Shown here in pieces: positions 1 to 10,699 of a stretch of DNA of 64,000 nucleotides. Numbering within the stretch: the first letter of the stretch is position 1; each line of letters starts with the position of its first letter. Location of the stretch: the NCBI GenBank assembly GCA_029255685.2, contig CM055311.2:60849048-60913047 (forward strand), written 5' to 3'. The notes under the pieces were generated by a model, which worked only from the letters and a program-made list of their open reading frames with translations, was not told where the DNA came from and ran no database searches. Position numbers and translations under genes: made by a program. This DNA comes from Silene conica. Lineage: Eukaryota > Streptophyta > Magnoliopsida > Caryophyllales > Caryophyllaceae.

Positions 1-786
1 TTATATAATACTTAAGGGATTACTTTAGGGGTATAAGGTTTAGAGGTCTTTCCTTCAATTACTGTAAGGTCCATACTGGAATCCTAATTCAGCCCGGTTA
101 AGTTGTACTAACATTATCCATACAGCGACACTATTTTTAATGGGTTTTAGTCAATTCGGTTTGGCAAGTTTCCCTCCTCATTGGAGCATTTCAACCCACA
201 TCCTCATCCCCCTAAATTTACCCAAAATTCATCATCCATAGTTCACCTATTTTGATTAGGTTATATTGTTATACTCTGGGTGAGGGTGAAACTGTCGCCC
301 TTACTTCTTTCTGCAATCTATGTGTTCTGTTTAATTCGCATTTAGATGCATTTGTGGTAACATTCTGAACATGATGAAGAGATATGCTTTAAGACTTTAA
401 GTACTATGAGAATGATCATTGATTTTAGTTTGAGACTTCATATTTTGAAATCAGTCGCCAATGACCTTATTTCAACCATTTGTACACCATAATGGGTCTA
501 TATCGCTTCAAAATACAATCGTGCTGACCCCTAAAATTCTTTTGTAACATCTATTTCCAAAACATTTTCTGTTTGTGACTTGATATTGGAATTGGTGGTT
601 GTTGCTTGATGTAAATTGTTGCGGTACAAATGGGGTCACTAATGCGGTTGCTGAAAGATCATTGGTGAAATTCTGATGCAAATTGCAATGTTTACTGTGA
701 ATAAACTTGTTTCTAAAAGCAAGCATCTCCCTGCCATTGTTGCCAGTTTTCACCTTTTAGACCCAACTTTCTTTGTCACATTGCAG
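1..786 (+). other. Intron of the PP2A B' gene (left part outside window)
   Basis: No coding similarity is visible here. The stretch ends in a pyrimidine-containing acceptor (TTTGTCACATTGCAG, last base 786) directly before an exon in the frame of PP2A B' subunits, so at least its right part is intron. The preceding exon or exons must lie left of the window. An open frame runs through the last 110 bases, but its translation does not resemble the family. Confidence 0.6.
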
Positions 787-1098
787 GTAGCGGAACGAGC
801 ACTTTTCTTGTGGAATAATGAGCACATTGTTGGTTTAATCGCCCAGAACCGAAATGTGATCCTGCAAATAATTTTTGAGGCATTGGAGAAGAACATTCAA
901 AGTCATTGGAATCAGGCTGTTCATGGGCTTACCATCAATGTTCGGAAAATGTTCTTGGAAATGGATGTTCAAGTATTTGAAGAGTGTCAAAGGCAGTACG
1001 AGGATAAACAAGCAAGAGCGACCGAGATAGAAGAACAAAGGTTGTTGGCATGGAAGAGACTTGCTCAAGTTGCAGGGGAAGTTGTGGCTGCAACATGA
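787..1098 (+). CDS. PP2A regulatory subunit B' (B56 family), 3'-terminal exon
   Basis: This exon encodes the C-terminal ~103 residues of a B56/B' regulatory subunit of protein phosphatase 2A, the scaffold-bound subunit that directs the phosphatase to substrates. The reading starts at GTAGCGGAACGA right after a consensus AG acceptor. It gives VAERALFLWNNEHI, then SHWNQAVHGL and NVRKMFLEMD, which are hallmark B56 HEAT-repeat segments. A charged tail follows (EECQRQYEDKQA, then EEQRLLAWKRL) and ends in TGA. The exon is phase 0 and has no internal stop, so the host gene is probably functional. The bulk of the protein (usually about 500 residues in plants) lies outside the window. The exact paralogue cannot be told from this piece. 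Confidence 0.9.
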   Translation, partial: VAERALFLWNNEHIVGLIAQNRNVILQIIFEALEKNIQSHWNQAVHGLTINVRKMFLEMDVQVFEECQRQYEDKQARATEIEEQRLLAWKRLAQVAGEVVAAT

Positions 1099-1510
1099 GG
1101 ACATCAAAGATCAAGCAAATGGTGTAGTTTCTGGTCTGCCTTTTGGTGATATTCTATCTTCCTTTTTTTCCCCTTTCCTCGAAATTTTTGGTCCGAGTTT
1201 TTTATTCCTTGAATTTCATTCTCATCAAAAATGCCGGCGAAAGAAGTGATAAATGTAACCTATTTTGTATCAAATATACGATCTTTTTTCATAAGAAATA
1301 TTCAAAATTAGATTTGTTTCGTTTGGGGTGAAGTGATTTCTGTGTATCTGAACCGGGATTAGAAAGTGGGATAGAAATGTGTAGTTGTCTTCGAATTTGT
1401 TTTGCACTCGTGGTTTTGTGTTGCATCTCTTGTTGAATCTTGAAGTGTTCTTCATCGAAATTGAGTGCAGTATTGTCCCTGGAACATACTGGGGGAGTGG
1501 GGGTATTTGT
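1099..1510 (+). other. 3' UTR and downstream flank of PP2A B' gene
   Basis: Non-coding sequence follows the TGA stop and is T-rich, as plant 3' UTRs are. No certain polyadenylation signal could be fixed. The short overlapping frames are not gene-like. Confidence 0.45.
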
Positions 1511-1529
1511 GTTTAAATAATAGGTCTCT

Positions 1530-1697
1530 CTTGTGACTGGTATATCCGTCACAAGTTTACGACGGACCAAGTACACCTACTTGTTTAGATAAGATAAAAA
1601 TAAAAGTGCATCGAGAATCACAAATGGTTTGTCTTTTATCTCCTTAAATCAATTTTACTTGACCCGTTATAAGCTTGTGATGGATATTGCCGTCATA
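1530..1697. repeat. Two copies of a short palindromic repeat family (CTTGTGACGG...CCGTCACAAG)
   Basis: The segments at 1530-1555 and 1674-1697 are near-palindromes built as CTTGTGA-N-GGATAT-N-CCGTCACAAG. Related copies lie at 58408-58433, 58468-58493 and 59084-59109. Shorter GACGGATACTTTCGTC forms occur near 19665 and 24700. Recurrence at dispersed sites suggests termini of a small MITE-type family. No complete element with target duplications could be delimited here. Confidence 0.5.
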
Positions 1698-1835
1698 AAT
1701 GAGAATTTGTGTTTAAACCAATCATGTAGGCAAGAATAGAAAAGTAATAAAAGTACAATCGGTTGTAAAAAAAACAGCTTTATTAGGGTCTTGTTCAAGG
1801 CTGTTAGTAAGTTAATCAAGCTTAACGGGATTACT

Positions 1836-2562
1836 CTTTCACATACGAATTTTACTCTTTCACATACATTTTTACGTGTGATTTCCATAAATTACCCTTC
1901 CCGTCAAATATTGGTTCTCTTTTTTCTTTTTTTGTTCTGCAATCTAAACAAACCCTTCTAAATTTTTCAGTTATGAATCTTAATTTCTCATATCGAACAA
2001 CTAATTAATTTGATGGTTATACTCTATGTTTTTTGATTAATTAAATTTGTTAACTTGGGTTTTTTTATTGATAATTGGCTGATTAATGGTTGAAATCACG
2101 ATAAATAATCAGGGGAAAATATATTTCTGAAAAAGATGGTAAACAAAGTAATCAATTGCAAGAAAATAAACAAAAAAAATCACAGCAACTAATCAAACAT
2201 TGAAACCATTCCCAATTAAAAAATCAACTGCTTGTTATTATACATGATAGGGAGCAACGTTGTCGATCGAAGAATAACACAAGTATCGACACACGAGGAG
2301 GGACAAGTACAGTTAGTTGGAGTGTAGGTTTGTGGGAGGGACGATTGTTGTTCATGGTGTGTTTTACCGGGCATGGAGATCGGCGACGGTGGTGGCCAGT
2401 TGGTGAACAGACTAGACGGTGGACTGGTGTTAATAACATGGCGGTGGAGGGAGACGGAGGAAGAGAGGAAAAAATTAATTGGAAGAGGGAGTGAAAATAT
2501 GATGAGGGTAATATTGTAAAAGTCGTATGTGAAAAAGTAAAATCCGTATGTGAAAAAGCACA
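1836..2562. mobile_element. Candidate non-autonomous TIR element (~0.73 kb)
   Basis: Inverted sequences face each other. The left end reads CTCTTTCACATACGAATTTT and then repeats a CTTTCACATAC core. The reverse complement of the right end reads CTTTTTCACATACGGATTTT and repeats the same core. About 35 bases match with a few substitutions. I found no clear target-site duplication and no transposase. The interior holds only unremarkable frames on the minus strand. It may be a decayed MITE or a chance inverted repeat. Confidence 0.35.
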
Positions 2563-2863
2563 ACCCTAATTAAAAAATAACCAGATTGTACTCTGTTAAC
2601 TAAAGTACATAATTTTCCCACCAAATTTCAACTATTCAAAAACACCCATAAAACACTACAATCACCATCTTTATTTCCCTCCTAAAACCATCTCCTCAAA
2701 TAGCTGTCCACAACAAAAACCATACTTCTCAGCCCCTTAAATACAGCACAACCCAGGCATAACAAGTTCAACATACCAGAAAAAATTACAGAGTCCAGAA
2801 AAAATTAGATATTCCTGAAAAATAAAATTATCCCCTATTAATATTACAAAACCAGAAAATAGA

Positions 2864-4224
2864 ATGGGCTACAAATGCTTGACGGAACAAAGAAGACAAG
2901 AAATTGCGGTGCATCTCTTACGTAAGTCAAAGAACGAGCAGCTCAGTCACGGAATGCTAAAGGAAGCGATGGCAACGTATGGAGCAAGTAGACAAGTAAT
3001 CACCAGAATCTGGAAACTAACAAAAAAACCAAGAGATATTTGTGAAGCGTTAGATGTCAAAAGCGGTCAAGTCGGAAATACAAACAGAAAACGTATACTA
3101 CCTGATCTCGAATTCATTAAATCGCTAGAATGGGAAAAACGCGATACGATGGAAAGAGTGGCAGAGAACACGGGAGTTTCAGTGGGCACGGTTCACAAAT
3201 GGGTAACACAAGGGTTACTCAAGCCCCATTCAAGCCCATTACATCCTCAACTCAAAGACGCGACCAAAGTAAGAAGATTGAAGCATGCTTTGAAGTACTT
3301 AATGGTGGAACAAGTTATCCAAGATTTTTTGGATCTAAATGCAATTCCAGCAACCAAAATCAAGTTCGCAGAGATGAGTAATGTCATCCACATGGATGAA
3401 AAATGGGTTTTCATCCAATACGACGGTCATAAGTTTTATGTAGTCGATGGGGAAGAATTACCATATAGGAGCTGTCAGTCGAAGAGATACATTACAAAAC
3501 TAATGTTCATGTGTGCAGTAAGCAGGCCAGTTTACTCGGAAGATGGGGAAATGTTATTCGACGGTAAAATAGGCATGTTCCCATTTACAAGACAGATACC
3601 AACAGCAAGATCAAGTGTAAACAGACCAAGGGGAACTTTGGAAACAAAGGTTATTGAATTCAATAACAAGACAAGTCATTAAGGAATGCATAATTGAGCA
3701 AATTATTCCAGCCATCAAAAGCAAATGGCCAGAAGGTGTAAGCAAACATATCTTAATTCAACAAGATAACGCTAGACCACATATCAAGAACGACGACTCA
3801 GATTTTATGGCAGTGACTAACACAGATGGATTCAATATAGAGTTGATATTTCAACCCCCAAACTCACCAGATTTGAACTGCAACGACCTAGGCTATTTCA
3901 GAGCATCACAATCATTACAGTCAAGGAAAATAACGAAGTCAGTGGACGAGCTAGTCAACAGTGTGATGCAAGCTTTTATTGATTACAGTCCAACAAAATT
4001 AAACAACATCTTCCTGACACTACAATCAGTTAAAGATTATTAAAGCTAAGGGTCACAATGATTTTGTAATACCACACATGAAGAAGGGTCATCTAGCTCA
4101 TTTAGGAATATTACCGAGGAACTTGGATGTAAGTGAAGCGTTAGTTAGGGAAAGTGTTGACTATTTACAAGGTCTAGGTGAAACACAAGGATTAGAATAC
4201 TTAATGGGGGAATTAGGTTACTAG
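2864..4224 (+). pseudogene. Mariner-like (DD39D) transposase, frameshifted
   Basis: This encodes a plant Tc1/mariner-superfamily transposase, a cut-and-paste DNA transposase. The N-terminal half carries helix-turn-helix segments, including a VGTVHKWVTQG-like segment. The catalytic part shows D178 in VIHMDEKW, then the aspartate of IQQDNARPHI (codon 3765) and the aspartate of CNDLGYF (codon 3885). The last two are separated by 39 residues, the DD39D spacing of plant mariners. FDGKIGMFPF and SSVNRPRGTLETK are also family blocks. The frame is broken twice, near 3655 and near 4028, each time moving on by one base. The tail (HMKKGHLAHLG to the TAG at 4222-4224) is read in the third frame. The gene is therefore dead as it stands. 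I saw no Stowaway-like terminal repeats around it. Confidence 0.85.
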
Positions 4225-4659
4225 GGTAGACTAAGATATTAGCATACAAACTTGTTTTTGCACAATTTGTTTAGGGTGTAAACATGTCTACAAAAGATAT
4301 GTTTGACTTGTAATCAGATTATGAATCTAATGCTACTGTTTCAGTTGAGTATTAGTACAATTTCATGTGAATTTATGAGTAAACCAGGTCGTAGCACATC
4401 ATACAGCAACCAAGAAAACAATAGCAAATTGAATGAGTAAGTGAACAATAGCAAATTGAATGACATAAACTCTCAGGCCTAATTTGGCCTCATCATCGAG
4501 TTATGTTAAATAGAAGGGCTTCCTACACACACACAATGATACTGGCAGACACTATGTTCAAAGAGTAAACAAACACATCTCTCAAACAAACAAACGTTGT
4601 TTTCACTGAGACCCCAAACATAATGTGGACATACATGTATGTAACTTATATGAACACGC
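4225..4659. other. Spacer without recognised features
   Basis: This is AT-rich sequence between the transposase remnant and the minisatellite. A short direct repeat (AACAATAGCAAATTGAATGA) appears twice near 4417-4465. Nothing else is recognised. Confidence 0.5.
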
Positions 4660-5800
4660 GCACACACCCAGCCATTGGTATATGAACATGAGTGAGGCAT
4701 GAGGGAAAAGTAACAGTATATGAACATGAGTGAGGCATTAAACAAGAACAAGAGTGAAACCAGACATGAGTGAGTATATGAACATGAGTGAGGCAGTATA
4801 TGAACATGAGTGAACATGAGGGAACATGAGGGAACAGTAGCAGTATATGAACATGAGTGAGGCATTAAACAAGCACAAGAGTCAAAACAGACATGAGTGA
4901 GTGAATGAACAGAGCATGAGCATGAGTGAGGCATGGACAATAGTGAAACCAGACATGAACAAACAAGAGTGAGAGCATAAATTAGTGAACATGAGGGAAC
5001 AATAGTAGAAAATGAACATAAGTGAGGCATTAAACAAGAACAAGAGTGAAACCAGACATAAGTGAGTATATGAACATGAGTGAGGCAGTATATGAACATG
5101 AGTGAGGCATTAAACAAGCACAAGAGTCAAACCAGACATGAGTGAGTGAATGAACAGAGCATGAACATGGGTGATGCATTAAACAAGCACAAGAGTCAAA
5201 CCAAACACGAGTGAGTGAATGAACAGAGCATGAGCATGAGTGAGGCATGAACAAGAGTGAAACCAGACATGAACAAACAAGAGTGAGAGCATACATTAGT
5301 GAACATGAGTGAGGCATGAGGGAACAATAGCAGAAAATTAACATGAGTAAGGCATTAAACAAGAATAAGAGTGAAACCAGACATGAACAAACGAGAATGA
5401 GAGCATACATTAGTGAACATGAGGGAACAATAGCAGAAAATGAACATGAGTGAGGCATTAAACAAGCACAAGAGTGAAACCAGACATGAGTGAGTAACCA
5501 ATGAACAAACAATAGTGAGAGTATACATGAGTGAACATAAGGGAACAATATGAGAGTATGAAAATGAGAAAGACATTAAACAAGCACAAGAGTGAAACCA
5601 GACATAAGAGAGTAACTAATGAACAAACTATAGTGAGAGTATACATGAGTGAACATGAGGGAACAATAGCAGAGTATGAACATGAGTGAAACATTAAACA
5701 AGCAGAAGAGTGAAACCAGACATGAGTGAGTCAATGAACAAACAATGTGTAAACATGAGTGAACCAGTATGAGCAGTTAGTGAAGAAGAGCAGAATATGA
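4660..5800. repeat. Degenerate minisatellite (CATGAGTGAGGCATTAAACAAG family)
   Basis: This stretch is built of variably ordered blocks such as GAACATGAGTGAGGCATTAA, CACAAGAGTGAAACCAGACA and ATGAACAAACAATAGTGAGA. They recur at irregular spacing of roughly 50-100 bases. The low stop density on the minus strand creates long repetitive open frames (up to about 205 codons) made of Cys/Ser/Leu/His repeats. These are a by-product of the repeat and not genes. The array may lie in an intron of the minus-strand gene to its right. Confidence 0.8.
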
Positions 5801-6024
5801 ACATGCACAAGTGTAAAATAAACGTAAAATAAGGACGCTCACCAGCAGCGTAAGAGAATTCCAACCACGAACATGCAGAACAAATTGTTTGTAGTAGCAG
5901 CAGCAACATGCACAAATACAAACACAAACGAGATTCCAGTACATAAAAAAAACCTCAAAAATTATTCCAGAACATAAAAATACCTAAAAAATTATGCGAA
6001 AATGTAAAAAGAAATGTGTACTAC

Positions 6025-6568
6025 CTCGCTATTTCTCCTCTTTCTTCTGCCGTGCAATATGTCTTGGATTAATTTCTGGCGTTTCATTTCAGAGAAGGTT
6101 TCAGGATATGGCCCTAGATTTTCAGCAACAACCGTATCCAATAAACCAGCATCATACTCATTTTCAGCAACCCGCCTTCTCTCAGTTTCTCTCTTCATGA
6201 ATCTAGCCACAAAGTTATTGAACCTAACAAATTTAGGTGATTCAGGCTCAGATCTGGGTGAACCCAAAACCCTAACATCGGATACAACAACATCATTAAT
6301 CCTATGAACATTAGATCCACCAACATCACCACCTATGGCCTAAATCACCACCGACATCACCAACAACACCTTTTTTTTCACCAACATCATCATCAAACTC
6401 CGTCTCTGGAACCTCAGGCCCAAAATCAAACGGGTCAAAAGTGTCAGGGACAATAGTAGTTGGGATAGAACAACCCGAATCCATAAAATCTCCAGAATAC
6501 TCTGAAGATCTCAAGCGAGATCTAGCAATAACACAATTATTTGAACAGTTTAGATGATTATTGTTCAT
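6025..6568 (-). pseudogene. Unrecognised gene, 5' part, with one frameshift
   Basis: Reading begins at an ATG at 6568 and gives a short acidic N-terminal segment (PTTIVPDTFDPFDFGPEVPE, then DDDVGEKKG). The frame is lost near 6330 and resumes one frame over, through SDVRVLGSPRSEPESPKFVR and a basic helical stretch (RFMKRETERRR, QDILHGRRKRR). The second part ends at a good donor (GAG|GTAGTACAC at 6024/6025), so this may be a first exon with an intron to the left. The upstream side holds a long AG microsatellite, common in plant 5' UTRs. The composition resembles a small nuclear or regulatory protein, but I do not recognise the family and assign no function. Confidence 0.35.
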
Positions 6569-6662
6569 ATTCCTTTGTGATTTTGAAGGTTTGTTGTAGA
6601 GGAGAAGGAGGCGGGAGTAGTAGTAGTTGAGTAGATCTAGGGTTTCAGTTTAATTTTGTCAG

Positions 6663-6666
<4 letters not shown>

Positions 6667-6714
<48 letters not shown>
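6667..6714. repeat. (AG)n microsatellite, 24 units
   Basis: An uninterrupted AG run lies about 100 bases upstream of the ATG of the minus-strand gene. On that strand it would be a CT run in the 5' UTR or promoter. Confidence 0.95.
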
Positions 6715-6715
<1 letters not shown>

Positions 6716-7324
6716 AAATGAAGAGTTTCACGACGCAAATGAGATGAAAACCTAGGGTTTTCATTTTAGAAGGATCTAGATGATCCTTTAATGTGGGTGG
6801 TTGGGAGGATGAAGATGAATATGGGTTGTTGGGTTATTTGGGTTAGTTGGGTTTCAGAAATTTTGGAGGGAAAGATTATGGGTAATGGGTTGGATTAGTA
6901 GATAGGTTTGGGTTAGAATGTGGGTTAGGGTAGTTTTTAAGGTGAGATTGATGTGGGGACCCAATGACAAAGTTTGTATATAAGTGATTCTTATTAGGAT
7001 AGTATGAGCTTTTTTTATTCCATTTATAGAAATGTATTGAATGAAATCGAATGGACCAAAACGGAATATGTATCATATGGAAAAAAATGAAGGTTTTGTA
7101 ACATTATATTTCCTCCTAGTCTTTGTACTGATTCTCCTTTTCATTTTCATGTTAATCGGGTATTGGTGTGCCTTTTCTTTCTTTACAACTTTTTGTGGTC
7201 TAAAATCAAATTTGGGTAGGTTATTTTGTATGGTCTAAATTTATTTCTTTAATTTTAATGCCCAAAAGAAAGAGAATCATCACTCAGACTATGAGGGGTT
7301 TTTTTCCGGATAAGATAAGAAAAT
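6715..7324. other. Spacer, no recognised gene
   Basis: This is the presumed promoter side of the minus-strand gene, AT-rich with several GGGTT-rich tracts (6820-6930). No protein or RNA gene is recognised. Confidence 0.4.
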
Positions 7325-8010
7325 AAGTTGAATCCACCGACTTTCAGACCACGTCGAAAGAGTTGAACATGAATGTTCAATCGAAGTCATAAAATCAGTA
7401 ACTTTGTTGGCTTCACGAAAGCAATGTTTAGTTATCACTCAATCGAATAAATGAAGGTCTAATTTCACATCCTTGATAATACTAGAATTTTTTAAAGAAA
7501 TTTGCCAAGTACTACGAAGTGACTTAATAACAAATAAATTTTCACCTCCCGTAATTAACTTTGAGATTTTTAAGTGATGTCTTCTTCTAAAGCGAGAACT
7601 TCTACAACAAAAATACTATTAGATCCGTACTTTTTTACTTCTAACAAAATGACTTTACTATTATGATATCTTATAAAATATTCTAGAGCAGCTTTATTTC
7701 CACTTATTTTCGATCCGTCAAAATTTTACTTTTAAAACCCGTTCCTAAGTTTTTCCCACCAAATTTCTTCTTTACTAGTAATGTTTCTAACCGATTCATC
7801 ATTTTTGGGATTTATGAGATACTTATATCTAGTCTCATTCTTGATTTTGATGCTATTATCGCATAAAAGAATAAGTTTGTTGATATTAAAATGAACATTA
7901 TTAATGATAACATATTTTCTATAAAATCATCCATTCCTCTAAATAAATATAATTTTAATGATATCATCGTTTGGAATTAAGTATTTGCCATAATTGAGGT
8001 TCATTAGAAG
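7325..8010 (-). pseudogene. Worn LINE 3' remnant (RNase H-like, RVT_3 type)
   Basis: Minus-strand translation gives fragments typical of the RNase H-like domain at the end of plant L1-type LINE ORF2. These are DGSKISGNKAA followed by an IRYHNSKVILLEVK-like segment (about 7740-7620), then IIKDVKLDLHLFD, HCFREANKVTDFM and HSCSTLSTW (about 7480-7330). Several stops and frame changes interrupt the reading. Upstream (to about 8010) an IYLFRGMDDFI-like segment fits the linker after the reverse transcriptase. This is an old copy with no tail or target duplication left. Confidence 0.6.
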
Positions 8011-8552
8011 ATTTTGACTTACAATATTATCTGAAAAGAAATTGTTAAAGCTAATAACTTGATTTAAGGTTTTGTCGGTGAAGTAGAAAGTGCTCGTATA
8101 CGGGGATGTAGTTAAGCAATAAGCATAGGTCGATTATGTCGTACTTCGACACTCAAATATTCAATTATAATTGGTCATTACTGGCTGCAAATACAGTTGG
8201 ATTTACCGGAGACATATGGTTATATTGGAATACTAATAGGCTCGATTCAGTTGTATATCTATACAAAGATAATATTTAAGAATAAATAAATGTAGTAATC
8301 GTGGTCGAACACAAGGACACTGGAATTATATAAAAGAGTTGTGGATTAATTTCTATCTATGTCGATTACGAGGTTGGTTTGTTGGTTGGTTTGTGTTGTA
8401 ACAATAATAATAAAAGAGTTTAAGGAGTCGGGTCACACATGTAAATATAACTATATATAAAATAGATTAACTCGTAAATATAGGTCGTCCTACTACAAAT
8501 GCTTAGTCTAACTCGATTCCGCGCCTCTCGACTTTTAGAACGAGTTAACAAA
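8011..8552. other. AT-rich spacer, nothing recognised
   Basis: No sustained frame, inverted repeat or tandem repeat stands out in this stretch. Confidence 0.4.
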
Positions 8553-8720
8553 TTTAGGGGGTGTTTGGTTTGGGGGTATGGAATGGAATGGAATGGATAT
8601 TACCCATTCAAGTGTTTGGTTGAGCACTTTTGGAATGGATTTAGAAACCCAATAGATTCTAAATCCACCCCAACCCCTTAGAATCCCATACTCTAGTCTT
8701 TCCCCAAGTTTCTAAATCCA
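8553..8720. repeat. MITE-like GGGTGTTTGGTTT / GGAATGGAATGG repeat
   Basis: It starts AGGGGGTGTTTGGTTTGGGG and contains repeated GGAATGGA and TGGTTGAGCACTTTTGGAATGG. A related copy in opposite orientation lies at 24830-25021 and ends in GAACCAAACGACCCCTTA. GGGTGTTTGGTT ends are common in plant MITEs. The superfamily cannot be settled without the target duplications. Confidence 0.45.
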
Positions 8721-8859
8721 ATCCCCCTTGATACAAACCCTAAAATTAAGAAAGAAAAAAATCCCCCAAATTGCTATTGTTCATGTAAGTCTTCATCTCC
8801 TACTTTTTTTCATTATAATTTTTTTGCTTTTATAAGATAAATTACTTGTAATTGTTCAT

Positions 8860-8861
<2 letters not shown>

Positions 8862-8915
<54 letters not shown>

Positions 8916-8958
8916 ATATATATATATATATATATATATCTATATATATATATATATA
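8862..8958. repeat. (TA)n microsatellite, left boundary of TAE-1
   Basis: A nearly pure AT dinucleotide run with two single-base C interruptions ends exactly where the inverted end of TAE-1 begins. Confidence 0.95.
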
Positions 8959-10500
8959 ATTTGAATCACGTGAGGCACCCTCCTTAATATGAGGCTGTCG
9001 GACTCATCATAACCGCTGGATCTAAAAACAATAGACGCACCAGATCTTAACACGTGTCCATATACAATATAAAAAAAAAAAAAAATATTGACGGGAATTG
9101 AAGAGCCTGCTTTGTTGGACTTTCTTGGACCCAAGATTCCCACCTTTAGCTTCTTATTGGAGAGTTTCGGATTTATGCAGATAGAGTTTCGTGCGGATCT
9201 TTTCACAAATTTGACGGGAATTGAAGAGCCTGCTTTGTGTGTTTTAGATGGTCTGACTCCTTTCCCGATCTCGTACTATTTAAAGAAAGAGTGCCTACTC
9301 GCTTCTATGAAATTTAACAATGACGAATGCTTTGATTGTGGATTCATGAATAAAATTATATTACTGAGTTTTTCTTTTTTACTCGACGGTCTCCAAAGTA
9401 AGGAGTTCTCATTTTAAGTTTAAGTTTCACGAAATAAGGTGCCGGTTTCACGAGTTAAGGTCAAAGATTCACGAAATAAAAAATTAAACATTCCGTGAAT
9501 AAACAAACATTTTAAGTCTAAGTTTCACGAAATAAACTCCCGGTTTCACAAATTAAGGTCCAAGATTCACGAAATAAGAAATTAAACATTTTGTGAGTAA
9601 ATAAAATTTTTAAGTCCAAGTTTCACGAAATAAGGTTCCGGTTTCACAGATTAAGGTCCAAGATTCACGAAATAAGAAATTTTACATTTTGTAAATAAAC
9701 TAACATTTTAAGTCCAAGTTTCACGAAATAAGGTCCCGGTTTCACAAATTAAGATCCAAGATTCACAAAATAAGAAATTAAACATTTTGTGAAAAAACAA
9801 ACATTTTAATTCCAAGTTTCACGAAATAAGGTTCCGGTTTCACAAATTAAGGTCCAAGATTCACGACATAAGAAATTAAACATTTCGTGAGTGAACAAAC
9901 ATTTTAATTCCAAGTTTCACGAAATAAGGTTCCGGTTTCACAAATTAAGGTCCAAGATTCACGAAATAAGAAATTAAACATTTGGTGAGTGAACAAACAT
10001 TTTAATTTCAAGTTTCACGAAATAAGGTTCCGGTTTCACAAATTAAGGTCCAAGAATCACGAAATAAGAAATTAAACATTTGGTGAGTGAACAAACATTT
10101 TAATTCCAAGTTTCACGAAATAAGGTTACGGTTTCACAAATTAAGGTCCAAGATTCACGAAATAAGAAATTAAACATTTTGTGAGTAAACAAACATTTTA
10201 AGTCCAAGTTTCACGAAATAAGGTCTCGGTTTCACAAATTAAAGTTCAAGATTCACGAAATAAAAAATTATATATTTTGTGAGTAACAAATATTTTAAGT
10301 CCAAATTTCACGAAATAAGAAAAATAGCAAAATGGATAATTTTTTTAGATAGAGAAAATATTTGGGCCAAATAAAATGCTAGAATGACACATAATTTCCA
10401 TCCCATTGAAATTAGTCCAATGAACATTGAAAATCAAGTGCAACATAGTAAGGGTTCGGCGGCCTCACCGTAATAGGCGGCCTCACGTGATCCGGCCTCT
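8959..10500. mobile_element. TAE-1, TA-embedded TIR element, left half of the 4.4-kb palindrome
   Basis: The name is a label used here only. The element lies between two (TA)n runs. Its left end starts ATTTGAATCACGTGAGGCAC. The reverse complement of its right end starts GAGGCCGGATCACGTGAGGC, so the two ends share GAATCACGTGAGGC/GGATCACGTGAGGC and a second TGAGGC about 20 bases inward. The inside has a 28-base direct duplication (9090-9117 and 9211-9238, TTGACGGGAATTGAAGAGCC...), a unique stretch with a 109-codon frame, and a 98-bp tandem array. No transposase is present, so it would be non-autonomous. TAE-2 begins 20 bases to the right as its mirror image. Confidence 0.6.
9424..10330. repeat. 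98-bp tandem array in TAE-1 (about 9 units)
   Basis: The anchor GTTTCACGAAATAAGG starts at 9424, 9522, 9620, 9718, 9816, 9914, 10012, 10110 and 10208, an exact 98-bp period. A shorter last unit begins near 10305. Each unit holds three variants of TTCACGAAATAAG/TTCACAAATTAAG, pointing to older sub-repeats. TTTCACGAAA and TTTCGTGAAA are self-complementary cores. Confidence 0.93.
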
Positions 10501-10520
10501 ATATATATATATATATATAT
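10501..10520. repeat. (TA)10 at the centre of the TAE-1/TAE-2 palindrome
   Basis: Twenty bases of AT alternate between GGCCTCT (ending at 10500) and AGAGGCC (starting at 10521). The flanks are mirror images, so the dyad axis lies inside this run near 10510. Confidence 0.95.
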
Positions 10521-10699
10521 AGAGGCCGGATCACGTGAGGCCGCCTATTACGGTGAGGCCGCCGAACCCTTACTATGTTGCACTTGATTTTCAATGTTCA
10601 TTAGACTAATTTCAATGAGATGAAAATTATGGGTCATTTATAACAATTCATTTGGCCCAAATATTTTCTCTATCTAAAAAAAGTAACCATTTTGCTCTT

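Noticed and set aside
4506-5927. Long minus-strand open frames (up to about 205 codons) rich in Cys, Ser, Leu and His
   Set aside because: They follow the minisatellite unit, occur in overlapping frames with the same motifs, and have no gene context. They are a consequence of a stop-poor repeat.
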